A stretch of 52,633 nucleotides of DNA from Planctomycetota bacterium (GCA_016795205.1 JAEUHZ010000015.1:1-52633), one strand, 5' to 3'. Numbered from the stretch's first letter, positions 28,863 through 37,820 are shown. Program-made: numbers and translations. Notes: generated by a model from the letters alone, not told the origin.

Positions 28863-29294
28863 ATGCGCCGGCACGCCTTCCTCGACGGTCAAGCTGCCCT
28901 GCTGCTCGTCGGCAGCGCCCTCCTCGCGGTCGGCCTCGCGCTCCCGACGCGCGCCGCCCTGCAGGGGTCGGGCACCCCGCAGCAGCCCGACCCGCGCACG
29001 GCGCCCTTCGCGGCGCTGGGCAACGCCGACTCGAACGGGCACATGATCGCCGTGACCGGCATCGACCTGACCGGCTCCTCGATCCTGTACCTCGTCGACA
29101 CGCGCGAGAAGCAGCTTGCGATCTATCAGGCGACCGGTGGCACCGAGTCCATGCAAGGCGTCAAGCTCGTCGGCGCGCGCCGCATCGACCTCGACCTGCA
29201 GCTCGAGGGGTTCAACGACCGCTCGCAGTACCCGTACGAGGAACTCGAGGCGCGCTTCGCCAAGATCCGCGCCGGTCAGCCTGCGAAGAAGTGA
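28863..29294 (+). CDS. Small exported protein of unknown function
   Basis: A 143-residue protein with an N-terminal signal peptide (about 1-33, VGSALLAVGLALPTRAAL). The mature part contains GHMIAVTGIDLTGSSILYLVDTREKQLAIYQ in two strand-rich pieces, then GVKLVGARRIDLDLQLEG and NDRSQYPYEELEARF. The alternating strands look like a single beta-sheet domain or one or two blades of a propeller. I have the impression that this is a lineage-conserved Planctomycetota protein, but that is recollection, not a search. It lies 88 bases before the helix-turn-helix membrane protein. Confidence 0.7.
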   Translation: MRRHAFLDGQAALLLVGSALLAVGLALPTRAALQGSGTPQQPDPRTAPFAALGNADSNGHMIAVTGIDLTGSSILYLVDTREKQLAIYQATGGTESMQGVKLVGARRIDLDLQLEGFNDRSQYPYEELEARFAKIRAGQPAKK

Positions 29295-29382
29295 ACCCGG
29301 CTCCCGCCTCGTCGGACGGCGCCGCCGTCCGCGCGCCCGCACCCTGAGTCCGAACGATCCCCAGACCCCCCCAGGAACCTCC

Positions 29383-29922
29383 GTGGCCGAAAAGGACCAG
29401 TTCTACAGCTTCGAAGAGGCCCTCAAGGAGCTGCGCCTCAAGGAAGAGGAGCTCAAGCGCCTCGTCTCCGAGGGCGAGATCCGAGCCTTCCGCGAGGGCG
29501 ACACGATGCGCCTGCGCCGGACCGACGTCGAGACCCTGCGCAACGAGCTGACCGGCGGAGAGGTCGTCGACCTGGGCGACGTTCACGAGGACCTGGTCTT
29601 CGAGGACGACGTGGAGGTCGCCGAGGACGCCGGGCTGGCCACGCAGGAGATCGGCATGGCCACCGAGGAGATCGGCGGCGTCGAGACCGTGCTCGAGGAG
29701 CCCGAGCCAGAGCCCGAGGTCGACGACGAGGCCGCCGAGGAGCGCCGCGCTCCGGTCGCGTCCCGCGCGGTCGCGGCTCCCGAGGAGTACGAGGGCACCG
29801 GCCTGCGCACCCTGCTCGTGGCGACCAGCTTCGTGCTCATCCTGGGGCTGCCGTTGGCGCTGGCGATCAGCACGGGCCGCATGAACGCGGTCGCCGACGC
29901 GCTCTCGAGCCTCTTCCGCTGA
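29383..29922 (+). CDS. Helix-turn-helix protein with C-terminal membrane anchor
   Basis: A 179-residue protein. The first 60 residues resemble a MerR/excisionase-type winged helix-turn-helix (YSFEEALKELRLKEEELKRLV, then GEIRAFREGDTMRLRRTDVE). A long acidic linker rich in Glu/Asp (about 62-135) follows, then one hydrophobic segment (TLLVATSFVLILGLPLALAI, about 140-160). A DNA-binding head tied to the membrane by an acidic linker is unusual; the head may instead bind protein. GTG start at 29383 with AGGAA upstream. It is upstream of, but well separated from, the OmpA lipoprotein. Confidence 0.78.
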   Translation: MAEKDQFYSFEEALKELRLKEEELKRLVSEGEIRAFREGDTMRLRRTDVETLRNELTGGEVVDLGDVHEDLVFEDDVEVAEDAGLATQEIGMATEEIGGVETVLEEPEPEPEVDDEAAEERRAPVASRAVAAPEEYEGTGLRTLLVATSFVLILGLPLALAISTGRMNAVADALSSLFR

Positions 29923-30209
29923 GGTCCGGAGTTCCTGCGCGACAACGACTTGCGCGCGCCGGCCGACGCGGCGTTGGATTCGGTCGCGGCGCTTGACAGA
30001 TTCGCCCGCGTCGAGCGCCTTCCGACGCGCCGGCTCCCGCGCGGAGCCGGTCCGACGCCCTTCGCCGCGTGCGAAGCCCGCGTCGTCGCACGGAGAGCGC
30101 TCGGCGAGGGGTCGGAGCCCGGGACGGGGGACGCGTGTCTCCGCCGGATCCGCGATTCGGTTCGATCCGGGGGCGCGTGCGCCGCCGGACCTGTTCGAGG
30201 AACTCCGGA
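29923..30209. other. Intergenic stretch before the OmpA lipoprotein
   Basis: About 290 bases with no supported gene. A perfect TTGACA is present at 29993-29998, but the sequence 17 bases downstream (CGCCTT) is a poor -10 box, so promoter activity is uncertain. The stretch is GC-rich without notable repeats. Confidence 0.4.
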
Positions 30210-30929
30210 ATGCACGTCTCCGGGAACGCCATCTGGCTCGCTGCCAGCCTTCTCGTCTGCTCCGCCTGCGTCACGCAACGGCAGTACGACGACGCGGTCG
30301 AGTTCGGCCGCAACCAGCAGACCCTGCTCCATGAGCGCGAGCAGCGCATCGCGCAGCTCGAGGCCGAGCGCGATCGCCTGCGCCGCGAGATGGCCGCGAA
30401 CGGCGTCTCGGCGCTGTCCGAGGCCGGCTACGGCGGCGACCTCGAGTCGCGGCTCTCGGAGCTCCAGTCCAAGATCGACCGGCTCGGCCGCCCGATGGGT
30501 GACTTCGAGCGCATCGAGGTCGATGGCGGCTATGTCCTGCTCGTCCAGGACCGGATCCTGTTCGGGTCCGGCTCCGCGGACCTCTCCGAGGAGGGCCGCA
30601 AGACGATCCAGCGCATCGTCGACGAGATCGAGAAGGCGCCGCACGGCCGGCTGCAGGTCCGCGGCCACACGGACAGCGACCGGGTCGTGAAGCCCCAGAC
30701 GGTCGAGCGCTTCCCGCACGGGAACCTGCAGCTCTCCGCGGCGCGCGCTGTCGAGGTCGCGGCTGCTCTGATCGGGACGAAGCGCGTCGACGCGCGCGAC
30801 GTCACGGTGGCCGGCTTCGGTCCCTACGAGCCGCTCAAGCCCAACGACTCGGCCGAGAACAAGCGCCTCAACCGCCGCGTCGAGATCTTCGTCGCGGATC
30901 GGGCGGCGCCGCGCGCCGCCGGCAAGTAG
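30210..30929 (+). CDS. OmpA-family peptidoglycan-binding lipoprotein
   Basis: A 239-residue outer-envelope protein. A lipoprotein signal (IWLAASLLVCSAC, Cys about 20) is followed by a coiled coil (about 30-95, ERIAQLEAERDRLRREMA-type heptads) and a C-terminal OmpA/MotB domain. In that domain are LFGSGSADLSEEGRKTIQRI, LQVRGHTDSDRV, LSAARAVEVAAALI and the closing NKRLNRRVEIFV. The Asp and Arg that bind diaminopimelate in OmpA domains are present (HTDS and NRRVE). The ATG at 30210 is chosen because the signal peptide begins there. The next gene starts 15 bases later. Confidence 0.92.
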   Translation: MHVSGNAIWLAASLLVCSACVTQRQYDDAVEFGRNQQTLLHEREQRIAQLEAERDRLRREMAANGVSALSEAGYGGDLESRLSELQSKIDRLGRPMGDFERIEVDGGYVLLVQDRILFGSGSADLSEEGRKTIQRIVDEIEKAPHGRLQVRGHTDSDRVVKPQTVERFPHGNLQLSAARAVEVAAALIGTKRVDARDVTVAGFGPYEPLKPNDSAENKRLNRRVEIFVADRAAPRAAGK

Positions 30930-30944
30930 TCCGCCTCGCGCACC

Positions 30945-31943
30945 ATGCGCCCTCCGGTTCCGCGTCGTGCGGGCCGGTCGCCGCGACAGGCTCCTCGCCC
31001 GCCGCGCGCGGGCCGGGCGCGGTTCGTCGCGCTCGTCCTGGCCGGGATCCTCGCCGCGTGCGGGGGTCCTGAGGCCGATCCGTCGGCCGCGCTGGCCGGG
31101 CTCGACGCACTGGCGTTCGTGCCCGCCGGGGAGTGCCGCCTCGTGGGGCGCGGTGGAGTCGAGATCCGCTGCGCGACGGACCGCGCGCTGCTCGTCGACC
31201 GCTACGAGATCACCCGCGGCGAGTGGGCACGCTGGACGCCGCGCGCGGACGCGGAGGCCGCGCCGCCACCGCCCTCCTTCGTCGAGGCTTGGCCTGACGC
31301 GGCCACCACCTGGCCAGCCTCGGGCATGAGCCTGGGCGAGGCGCGGGCCTTCGCGGCCGCGCGCCGGATGCGCCTGCCGACGGCCGCGGAGTGGATGCGC
31401 ATCGCAGCCGGCACCCGCGCGCAGCCCTTTCCGTGGGGGCTCTCCCGGGCGGCTTCCGTGGCGAACACGGCCGAGCTCGGCCTGGGGCGCCCCGTGCCGG
31501 TCGGCGCCTTCGAGCAGGGAGCCTCGCCGGACGGGATCTACGACCTCTTGGGCAACGTCGCCGAGTGGGTCGAGGCCCCGTTCCCCGGCACGGCGGGCGG
31601 CGACGGGGATCTGCGTGCGCTGGCCTGGGCCATGGGCGGCTCCTACGCGACCCGTCTGTGGAAACTCCACGACGTGGACGCCGCGGGCCGCATCGTCGTC
31701 GTCCACGTCGATCTCGACCCGGCGACCCGCGCGCTGGACGTGGGCCTGCGCTGCGTGGCGGATGCGCGCGTGTGGCTCGCGCAGCACGCGCCAGAGCTCG
31801 GCGCGACGGCCGCCGAGCGCGAGGGCCTGCGGCGGATCGGTGCCCGCTGGGGGCGCGATGCGGTGCCGCTCCTCGAGGAGCTCAGCGCAGCGCCCAGCGC
31901 GCCGAGTTCGCTGCGGCACCTGCTCGAGGGGGCCCGCGGGTGA
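30945..31943 (+). CDS. SUMF1/FGE-fold lipoprotein lacking the catalytic cysteines
   Basis: A 332-residue protein with a twin-Arg-rich N-terminus and lipobox (LVLAGILAAC, Cys about 39). The domain is of the formylglycine-generating-enzyme fold: FVPAGECRLVGRG, LLVDRYEITRGEWARW, RRMRLPTAAEWMRIAAG, DGIYDLLGNVAEWVEAP, then MGGSYATRLWK and LDVGLRCVADA. In true FGE the segment after GGS carries catalytic cysteines; here they are absent, so sulfatase activation is unlikely. A helical tail follows. Such SUMF1-like proteins are numerous in Planctomycetota and act in varied roles. It lies between OmpA and rsmA, overlapping the latter by 4 bases. Confidence 0.85.
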   Translation: MRPPVPRRAGRSPRQAPRPPRAGRARFVALVLAGILAACGGPEADPSAALAGLDALAFVPAGECRLVGRGGVEIRCATDRALLVDRYEITRGEWARWTPRADAEAAPPPPSFVEAWPDAATTWPASGMSLGEARAFAAARRMRLPTAAEWMRIAAGTRAQPFPWGLSRAASVANTAELGLGRPVPVGAFEQGASPDGIYDLLGNVAEWVEAPFPGTAGGDGDLRALAWAMGGSYATRLWKLHDVDAAGRIVVVHVDLDPATRALDVGLRCVADARVWLAQHAPELGATAAEREGLRRIGARWGRDAVPLLEELSAAPSAPSSLRHLLEGARG

Positions 31944-32818
31944 GCGCGGCGGGCCAAGCGGGTCGCGGCCCGTGGGCGGAGCTGCGCGCGGAGCTCGTCG
32001 CGTCCGGGTTCAGGCCCTCACGGCGTCTCGGTCAGAACTTCCTCCTCGACGAGAACCTGCTGCGCGCGATCGCGCGCGACGCCGCGCTCGAGCCGGGCGC
32101 GCGCGTGCTCGAGGTCGGGCCGGGGCTCGGCTTCCTGACGCGCCATCTGCTCGCCCTGGGGGTGCGCGTCACGGCGGTCGAGATCGATCCGCGCCTCGCC
32201 GACCGGGTCGCGGCCGCGTTCGCCAGCGATCCGGCCTTCGCGCTGCTGCGTGGCGACGTGCTCGCCGGGAAGCACGCCTACGCGCCGGCGGTGCGTGCCT
32301 GGATCGGCGCGTCCGAGCCCTGGCACCTCGTCGCGAACCTGCCGTACGCCGTCGCCGGCCCCGTGCTCGCGATCGCGGCCGCGCTCGATCATCCGCCCAC
32401 GTCGATCTCGGTGCTCGTGCAGCTCGAACTCGCCGAGCGGGTCGTGGCGCGCCCCGACACGGAGGCCTGGGGGCCGCTCTCGATCCGGGTGCAGGTGGCC
32501 TACACCGGTCGCATCCTGCGCCGCGTCCCGCCCGACCTCTTCTGGCCTCGTCCGCAGGTCGAGAGCGCCGTCTTGCGCCTGGATCTGCGCCCCGACCGGC
32601 CCTCGCCTGAGCGTCAGGCCGCCCTGTCGGGTCTCGTCGAGCGCCTGTTCCAGCGCCGGCGCCAGCGTCTGGCGCGGGTGCTGGGGGAGCTGGCGGGCTC
32701 CGCCGCGGCCGGCCGCGCCTGGGCCGCCGCTGCCGGCCTGAGCGGGGAGGAGCGGGCGGAGGTCCTGGACCTGGAGGCCCTGTTCCGGCTCGTGGACGCC
32801 CGTCCGCCGGGAACTTGA
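31940..32818 (+). CDS. rsmA: 16S rRNA (adenine(1518)-N6/adenine(1519)-N6)-dimethyltransferase
   Basis: A 292-residue KsgA/RsmA enzyme that dimethylates two adjacent adenines in the 3'-terminal hairpin of 16S rRNA. It has RRLGQNFLLDENLLRAIA at the start, SAM motif I LEVGPGLGFLTRHLL, the acidic VTAVEIDPRLADR, RGDVL, the catalytic NLPYAVAGPVL and the C-terminal WPRPQVESAVLRL. All expected motifs are intact. Start is GTG at 31940, overlapping the previous stop codon (GTGA). Confidence 0.95.
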   Translation: MSAAGQAGRGPWAELRAELVASGFRPSRRLGQNFLLDENLLRAIARDAALEPGARVLEVGPGLGFLTRHLLALGVRVTAVEIDPRLADRVAAAFASDPAFALLRGDVLAGKHAYAPAVRAWIGASEPWHLVANLPYAVAGPVLAIAAALDHPPTSISVLVQLELAERVVARPDTEAWGPLSIRVQVAYTGRILRRVPPDLFWPRPQVESAVLRLDLRPDRPSPERQAALSGLVERLFQRRRQRLARVLGELAGSAAAGRAWAAAAGLSGEERAEVLDLEALFRLVDARPPGT

Positions 32819-33271
32819 CCGCGCCGGGCCCCGAGGAACTCGAATCCGAGAGACCCGACCCTGGAAGCTGGGTTTCCCCGGATCTAGACTCGCCCTTTGC
32901 ACGTCGTAGGAGTCTGGCGATGGGTTCAGGAGCGCTGCGGCGGCCGACCTCGCCCTCCCGCGGGCGGCAGGGCGGACCTCACCCCGCGCAGCAGATCCTG
33001 GATCCGTTGCGCAGCCGGCGGGGCCGGGCCCGATCGCGGGGCCCCAGGCCGACCGCGGCCGTTCCGTCGGAGTAGTCTTCGAATCGCGCGCGACTCGCGC
33101 CCGGCCATTCTTTCCGCCCTCCTCCCCGACGTCCCGAGGTCCAAAGCCCCCTTCACAGCCCCGAACTTCCGCCCTCCCCGTCCCCACGGGGCCGCCGCAC
33201 GCCCCGCGGCGTCTCCTCCCCCGAGTCCACGCCACCCCGCCGCGCCCGCTGCCCCCGGGCGCCCCCTTGCC
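32819..33271. other. Intergenic leader between rsmA and dnaG
   Basis: About 450 bases without a supported gene. A TAGACT box is at 32885-32890 with TGGAAG 17 bases upstream. A 51-codon open frame starts at ATG 32920 behind AGGAG, but its Arg/Pro-rich product looks like chance. The dnaG frame is open throughout much of the stretch, but no homology is readable before 33272. A long untranslated leader upstream of the primase-sigma operon is the simplest reading. Confidence 0.45.
32862..32890 (+). promoter_or_regulatory. Putative promoter of the dnaG-rpoD operon
   Basis: TGGAAG at 32862-32867 and TAGACT at 32885-32890 are spaced by 17 bases. It would produce a leader of about 375 bases ahead of dnaG, long enough for regulated folding. 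Confidence 0.4.
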
Positions 33272-35134
33272 GTGCTCCACGACGAGTTCCGCCGCGCGCT
33301 CGAGGCGATCAAGCTGCGCGCTCCGATCGAGGACGTGGTCCGCGAGCGCGTTCCGGGCTTGAAGAAGGCCGGCGCGCTGTGGGTGGCCTGCTGCCCGTTC
33401 CACGACGAGCGCACGCCGTCGTTCAAGGTCGATCCGCGGCGCGGCACCTGGCGATGCTACGGCGCCTGCGGCACCGGGGGCGACGTGATCGGATTCGTCG
33501 AGGCCTGCGATCACGTCCCGTTCCGCGAGGCCGTGGAGATCCTGGCCGCGCGCACCGGCGTCGAGCTGCCCAAGCGCGCCGGCGCCGTGCGCGGACACGA
33601 CGCCGACCTGGATCCGCTGCGCGCCGTGCTCGAATTCGCCTGCCGCTTCTACCGCGCCGAACTCGCGAGCGCCGAGGGCCGCGCCTCCGCGCGCTACCTC
33701 GCCGAGCGCGGTCTGGAGGCCTCGACCGCGGAAGCGTTCGCGATCGGTCACGCCCCGGCCCAGGGGACCGCGCTCGTCGCGGCCCTGCGCGCCGCGAACC
33801 TGCCCCTCGAGTCCGCCGAGCGCGCCGGCCTGGTGCGCCGCTCGGACGGCGGGCGCCCCTACGACTTCTTCCGCGGCCGCATGACGATCCCGATCCGGGA
33901 TGTCGCGGGCAGTGTCGTGGGCTTCGGCGCACGGCGCCTCGACGACCGCGACGAGTCCGGGCCCAAGTACGTGAACACGCCCGAGACGGAGCTGTTCCAC
34001 AAGGGACGGCTGGTCTACGCGCTCGATCGCGCCCTGCCCGAGGTCCGCAAGCGCGGCCACGTCGTGCTCGTCGAGGGCTACACCGACGTCATGGCGGCAC
34101 ACCAGTGCGGCGCGTCGAACGTGGTCGCCGTGCTCGGCACCGCGACCACGGAGGACCACGCGGCGCTCCTGCGGCGCACCGGAGCCCGGCGCATCACGCT
34201 CGTGTTCGACGGCGACGAGGCCGGCCGCAAGGCCGCTTGGCGCGCGCTGAACGGGCTGCTCCACCTCGAAGTCGAGATCGACGTCGTCTCCCTGTCCGGC
34301 GGGATCGATCCCTGCGACTTGTGCGTCAAGGAGGGCGCGCGCGCCTTCGCGGCCGAGCTCGAGATGGCGCGACCGTGGCTCGACTTCGTGTGCCTGGGCC
34401 TCGACGAGCTGCGCGGCATGGCGCTGGCGCGTGAGGTCGATCGGATCCTCGAGCTCTTCGGACGCATCCCCAAGCCCGTGCACCGCGAGGCGCGCATCCT
34501 GGAACTCGCGGAGCGCGTGCGCATGTCGCCCGAGAGCCTGCGCGCGCAGCTCGCCTCCGCGGCCGGCGTGCGCCGTGCCCGGCCGGCCGCCAGCCCGTCG
34601 GCGGAAGCTCCCGCGCCGGCGCCGCCCGCGCCGCCGGCCTCGCCCGCGCTCCAACGCGAGGAGCGCGAGCTGCGCCTGTGCTTCGAGGAACTCGTGGGCG
34701 CCGTGCTCGTCGATCCGGCCCTGGCTCCGGTCGTCGAGCGCTGGCTGGAGCATTGCCCCGACGCCGACCTGGCGCGCATTGCCGACGCGGTCCTGGCGCT
34801 GCGCGAGGAGGACGCCGAGCCCATCGACGAGAACGCCGTCCTGACGCGCCTCGTCGACGACCCCGCGCGGCTGCGCGTGGTGCCGCTGGCCGAGCACGTG
34901 CGCGCGGCGGACGAGGAATGGACGCCGGCGCGCTTCGTCGAGGTCCAGATCGCGCGCGTGCGGCAGGTCGTGGAGCGCCGGGCGCTGCGCGCGGCCTACG
35001 TCGAGCTGCGCACGCGCGAGGCCGGCCAGCTGGGCGCCGCCGACCCCCAGGCCGCCCTGAACGACCCCGAACTCCTGGCCCTGGCCCGCAACCTGTCGCC
35101 CCGTGCGGCCGGCGCGTCCCGGCCGGGCCCCTGA
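33272..35134 (+). CDS. dnaG: DNA primase
   Basis: A 620-residue primase that lays RNA primers at the replication fork. The zinc-binding N-terminus has CPFHDERTPSFKVD and WRCYGACGTGG, with a CX3C second pair where CX2C is usual. The core follows (YLAERGLEASTAEAFAIG, FFRGRMTIPIRD, GPKYVNTPETELFHKG) with the Toprim motifs VEGYTDVMAAHQ and FDGDEAGRKAA. A Pro/Ala linker near 430-460 precedes the C-terminal helicase-binding region. The GTG at 33272 starts just before the conserved N-terminus; no ribosome-binding site is seen. It is followed 67 bases later by rpoD, matching the classic dnaG-rpoD pairing. Confidence 0.93.
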   Translation: MLHDEFRRALEAIKLRAPIEDVVRERVPGLKKAGALWVACCPFHDERTPSFKVDPRRGTWRCYGACGTGGDVIGFVEACDHVPFREAVEILAARTGVELPKRAGAVRGHDADLDPLRAVLEFACRFYRAELASAEGRASARYLAERGLEASTAEAFAIGHAPAQGTALVAALRAANLPLESAERAGLVRRSDGGRPYDFFRGRMTIPIRDVAGSVVGFGARRLDDRDESGPKYVNTPETELFHKGRLVYALDRALPEVRKRGHVVLVEGYTDVMAAHQCGASNVVAVLGTATTEDHAALLRRTGARRITLVFDGDEAGRKAAWRALNGLLHLEVEIDVVSLSGGIDPCDLCVKEGARAFAAELEMARPWLDFVCLGLDELRGMALAREVDRILELFGRIPKPVHREARILELAERVRMSPESLRAQLASAAGVRRARPAASPSAEAPAPAPPAPPASPALQREERELRLCFEELVGAVLVDPALAPVVERWLEHCPDADLARIADAVLALREEDAEPIDENAVLTRLVDDPARLRVVPLAEHVRAADEEWTPARFVEVQIARVRQVVERRALRAAYVELRTREAGQLGAADPQAALNDPELLALARNLSPRAAGASRPGP

Positions 35135-35201
35135 ACCAAGAGCGCTTCGAGACTAGAACACTTTCGAGCAGTCCCCGAGCAAGTACCCCGGATCGAACGA
35201 C

Positions 35202-36965
35202 ATGGCCGAAAAGACCGAGGATATCGTCAAGCACCTCATCGAGGAGGGTCGGAAGAAGGGCTTCCTGACCTACTCGGAGATGAACCGCATCCTGGAGGAC
35301 CAGTTCGTCCCCCCGGACAAGATGGACGCGATCTTCGTCGCGCTCGAGGACGGCGGCGTCGAGATCCAGGACGACGTCGAGACGGCGGCCGAGCGCATCG
35401 GCGACGGCGACGACGAGGGCCGCGAGCTGTCGATCGACGAGGCCGCGGACGACGGCGACGACGACGGCCCGCCGGAGACGCTGTTCCCCAAGGGCGCGGT
35501 GCCCGAGAAGATCGACGACCCGGTGCGCATGTACCTCACCCAGATGGGTGAGATCCCGCTGCTCACGCGCGACCAGGAGATCTACCTGGCGAAGACGATC
35601 GAGATCACGCGCAAGCGCTTCCGCAAGAAGACCATGGGCTCGGGGCTCGCCATGCGCGAGTCGATCAAGGTCCTCGAGGCGGTCGAGCGCGGCGAGCTGG
35701 CCTTCGATCGCACGCTGAAGGTCAACCCCAACCCCAAGCCGGACGACGATCCCAAGATCGTCGAGACGCTGGGCAAGAACTTCCTCCAGAAGCGCCTGCC
35801 GGTGAACCTGGCGACGATCAAGCGCCTCTACGAGCGCATCCGCGAGGAGTACCGCCCGCTGCTCGACGCCGAGCTGCCCAAGAAGAAGCGCAGCGAGAAG
35901 CTCGAGGTCGTCCAGTCGCTGCGGCGCAAGCTCGTGATCCTGATCGAGGAGTGCCACCTGCAGGTGAAGAAGGTGCGCCCGTCGATCGACAAGATGGAGG
36001 ATCGCTTCCGCGAGATGCGCGCCATCGAGCGCAAGCTCTCGGCCCTGCGCGGCAACAAGAAGGCCCTGCCGCAGACCAAGCCGCTCCAGGACGAGCTCCG
36101 GGAGCTGGAGTTCGAGTGCCTCGAGCCGGCCAGTCGGCTGAAGCGGCGTCTGGAGCAGGTCAAGCTGCACTACGCCGAGTACGAGGAGGCCAAGCGCAAG
36201 CTCAGCTCCGGCAACCTGCGCCTGGTGGTCTCGATCGCGAAGAAGTACCGCAACCGTGGCCTGTCGTTCCTCGACCTGATCCAGGAAGGCAACACGGGCC
36301 TGATGAAGGCCGTCGAGAAGTACGAGTACCGCCGCGGCTACAAGTTCTCCACCTACGCGACGTGGTGGATCCGCCAAGCCATCACGCGCTCGATCGCCGA
36401 CCAGGCGCGGACGATCCGCATCCCGGTCCACATGATCGAGACGATGAGCAAGCTGCGCAACGTCACGAAGAAGCTCGTCCAGCAGAAGGGCCGCGAACCC
36501 TCCGTCGAGGAGGTCGCCGAGGCGACCGGCATCTCGGTCGACGAGGCCAAGCGCGTGATGAAGATCAGCAAGCACCCGATCAGCCTCGACCGGCCGATCG
36601 GCGAGTCGGACGACTCGTACTTCGGCGACTTCATCGAGGACGAGTCGGCGGAGAGCCCGCTCCAGGCGGCCGGCCACGAGATGCTCAAGGAGCGTCTGGA
36701 GGACGTCCTGAGCACCCTGACCTTCCGCGAGCGCGAGATCATCAAGCTGCGCTACGGCATCGGCGACGGCTACACCTACACGCTCGAGGAGGTGGGCCGG
36801 ATCTTCCGCGTCACGCGCGAGCGAGTGCGGCAGATCGAGGCCAAGGCCGTGCGGAAGCTGCGCCACCCCGTGCGCGCACGGCAGCTCGCCAGCTTCCTCG
36901 ACGGGGCCGCCGTGCCCGATGACCTCGAGGGCGCCGACCTGGCGTACGACTCGGGCGACCTCTGA
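35202..36965 (+). CDS. rpoD: Primary sigma-70 factor
   Basis: A 587-residue housekeeping sigma factor. Region 1.1 lies at 1-75 ([20 protein letters not shown]), followed by an acidic stretch. Region 1.2 reads [22 protein letters not shown] long, coiled-coil non-conserved insert covers about 145-325. Regions 2.1-2.4 contain [38 protein letters not shown] and [17 protein letters not shown]; region 3 has [20 protein letters not shown]. Region 4 reads [18 protein letters not shown] and [19 protein letters not shown]. All core-binding and promoter-recognition regions are intact. It is followed by the strongest terminator in the window. Confidence 0.97.
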   Translation: MAEKTEDIVKHLIEEGRKKGFLTYSEMNRILEDQFVPPDKMDAIFVALEDGGVEIQDDVETAAERIGDGDDEGRELSIDEAADDGDDDGPPETLFPKGAVPEKIDDPVRMYLTQMGEIPLLTRDQEIYLAKTIEITRKRFRKKTMGSGLAMRESIKVLEAVERGELAFDRTLKVNPNPKPDDDPKIVETLGKNFLQKRLPVNLATIKRLYERIREEYRPLLDAELPKKKRSEKLEVVQSLRRKLVILIEECHLQVKKVRPSIDKMEDRFREMRAIERKLSALRGNKKALPQTKPLQDELRELEFECLEPASRLKRRLEQVKLHYAEYEEAKRKLSSGNLRLVVSIAKKYRNRGLSFLDLIQEGNTGLMKAVEKYEYRRGYKFSTYATWWIRQAITRSIADQARTIRIPVHMIETMSKLRNVTKKLVQQKGREPSVEEVAEATGISVDEAKRVMKISKHPISLDRPIGESDDSYFGDFIEDESAESPLQAAGHEMLKERLEDVLSTLTFREREIIKLRYGIGDGYTYTLEEVGRIFRVTRERVRQIEAKAVRKLRHPVRARQLASFLDGAAVPDDLEGADLAYDSGDL

Positions 36966-36998
36966 TCCCCGGCCGCGAGGCCGACCGGATCCGAGCGA

Positions 36999-37039
36999 CC
37001 GCGGGGCGGCCCGTCTGGCCGCCCCGCGGCCATTTTTTT
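36999..37039 (+). terminator. Rho-independent terminator of dnaG-rpoD
   Basis: A perfect 13-base-pair GC stem (36999-37011 with 37017-37029), a 5-base loop and, after CCA, seven consecutive T residues (37033-37039). It lies 34 bases after the rpoD stop and is the clearest intrinsic terminator in the window. Confidence 0.95.
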
Positions 37040-37072
37040 GACCCGCCCGGGCCGCCGGTCCCGGCGCCGGCG

Positions 37073-37100
37073 TGGACAGCGCCGCGCGGACCCGTATCCT
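37073..37100 (+). promoter_or_regulatory. Putative promoter of the zinc-ribbon coiled-coil gene
   Basis: TGGACA at 37073-37078 and TATCCT at 37095-37100 are spaced by 16 bases. The -10 ends 9 bases before the ATG at 37110, so the transcript would start within a few bases of the start codon, implying a leaderless or nearly leaderless message. It begins just after the rpoD terminator. Confidence 0.6.
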
Positions 37101-37109
37101 CTTCGCCCC

Positions 37110-37820
37110 ATGCGCGACGTGATCCGCTCCCTCCTCGATCTTCAGGAGGTCGATCGCGACCTCCACCGCGTCCTCGAGGAGCTCAAGCGGCTCCCGGCCG
37201 AGCGGGCCGCACGGCAGGCCGAGCTCACGCGACTCGCCGCCGGCCTGGCAGACAAGCGCCTGGCGGCGAAGAACCTGCGCGTGCGCATCAAGGAGTACGA
37301 GGACCAAGCCACCGCCGGCCGGCAGCGGATCCGCAAGCTCGAGAACGACCTGGGCGGCGCGCGCGCCGATGCGCAACTGCACGCGTTCTTCGAGCACCAG
37401 ATCAAGTCGCTGAAGAAGGAGATCGGCAGCGCGGAGGACGAGGCGCTCAAGCTCCTCGAGCAGGTCGAGCTCCACGACCGCGAGGCCGCCGACCTCCAGG
37501 CGCGGCTGGACTCCGAGCAGAAGGTGTTCGACCTCTTCGCGGCGAACGTGGACCGGGAGATCGAGGCCGCGGACGCGCGCCGCAAGGTCCTCGAGGCCGA
37601 GCGCGCGCAGCGCATGCGGGGGGACATCCCCCAGGAGGTCCTGGTGGACTACGAGCGCCTGCTGCGCTCGCGCGGCGGCGTGGCGCTGGCCCAGCTCGAC
37701 GGCCGCCAGTGCCAGGCCTGCTTCATGGACATGCCGACGAACATGACGGTGCGCGTGGCGCGCGGCGCCGAGCTCGTGCGCTGCCCGTCCTGCGACCGGA
37801 TCCTCTACGCCTTGGGTTGA
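37110..37820 (+). CDS. Coiled-coil protein with C4 zinc ribbon (CdsZ/DUF164-like)
   Basis: A 236-residue protein. Residues 1-175 are a long coiled coil (LLDLQEVDRDLHRVLEELKR, then repeated heptads). The C-terminal 60 residues form a C4 zinc ribbon: GRQCQACFMDMPTNM and VRCPSCDRILYALG, with the two CXXC pairs. This layout is widespread in bacteria and its role is not settled, with suggestions of a link to RNA or chlamydial-type regulators. The gene converges on the radical SAM gene, and the last 16 bases overlap on opposite strands. Confidence 0.88.
   Translation: MRDVIRSLLDLQEVDRDLHRVLEELKRLPAERAARQAELTRLAAGLADKRLAAKNLRVRIKEYEDQATAGRQRIRKLENDLGGARADAQLHAFFEHQIKSLKKEIGSAEDEALKLLEQVELHDREAADLQARLDSEQKVFDLFAANVDREIEAADARRKVLEAERAQRMRGDIPQEVLVDYERLLRSRGGVALAQLDGRQCQACFMDMPTNMTVRVARGAELVRCPSCDRILYALG

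Noticed and set aside
29993..29998. Perfect TTGACA before the OmpA gene
   Set aside because: No -10 box at 16-18 bases; not called a promoter.
32920..33075. A 51-codon frame with AGGAG upstream in the dnaG leader
   Set aside because: Product is Arg/Pro-rich, with no recognisable feature; kept only as a note in the leader entry.
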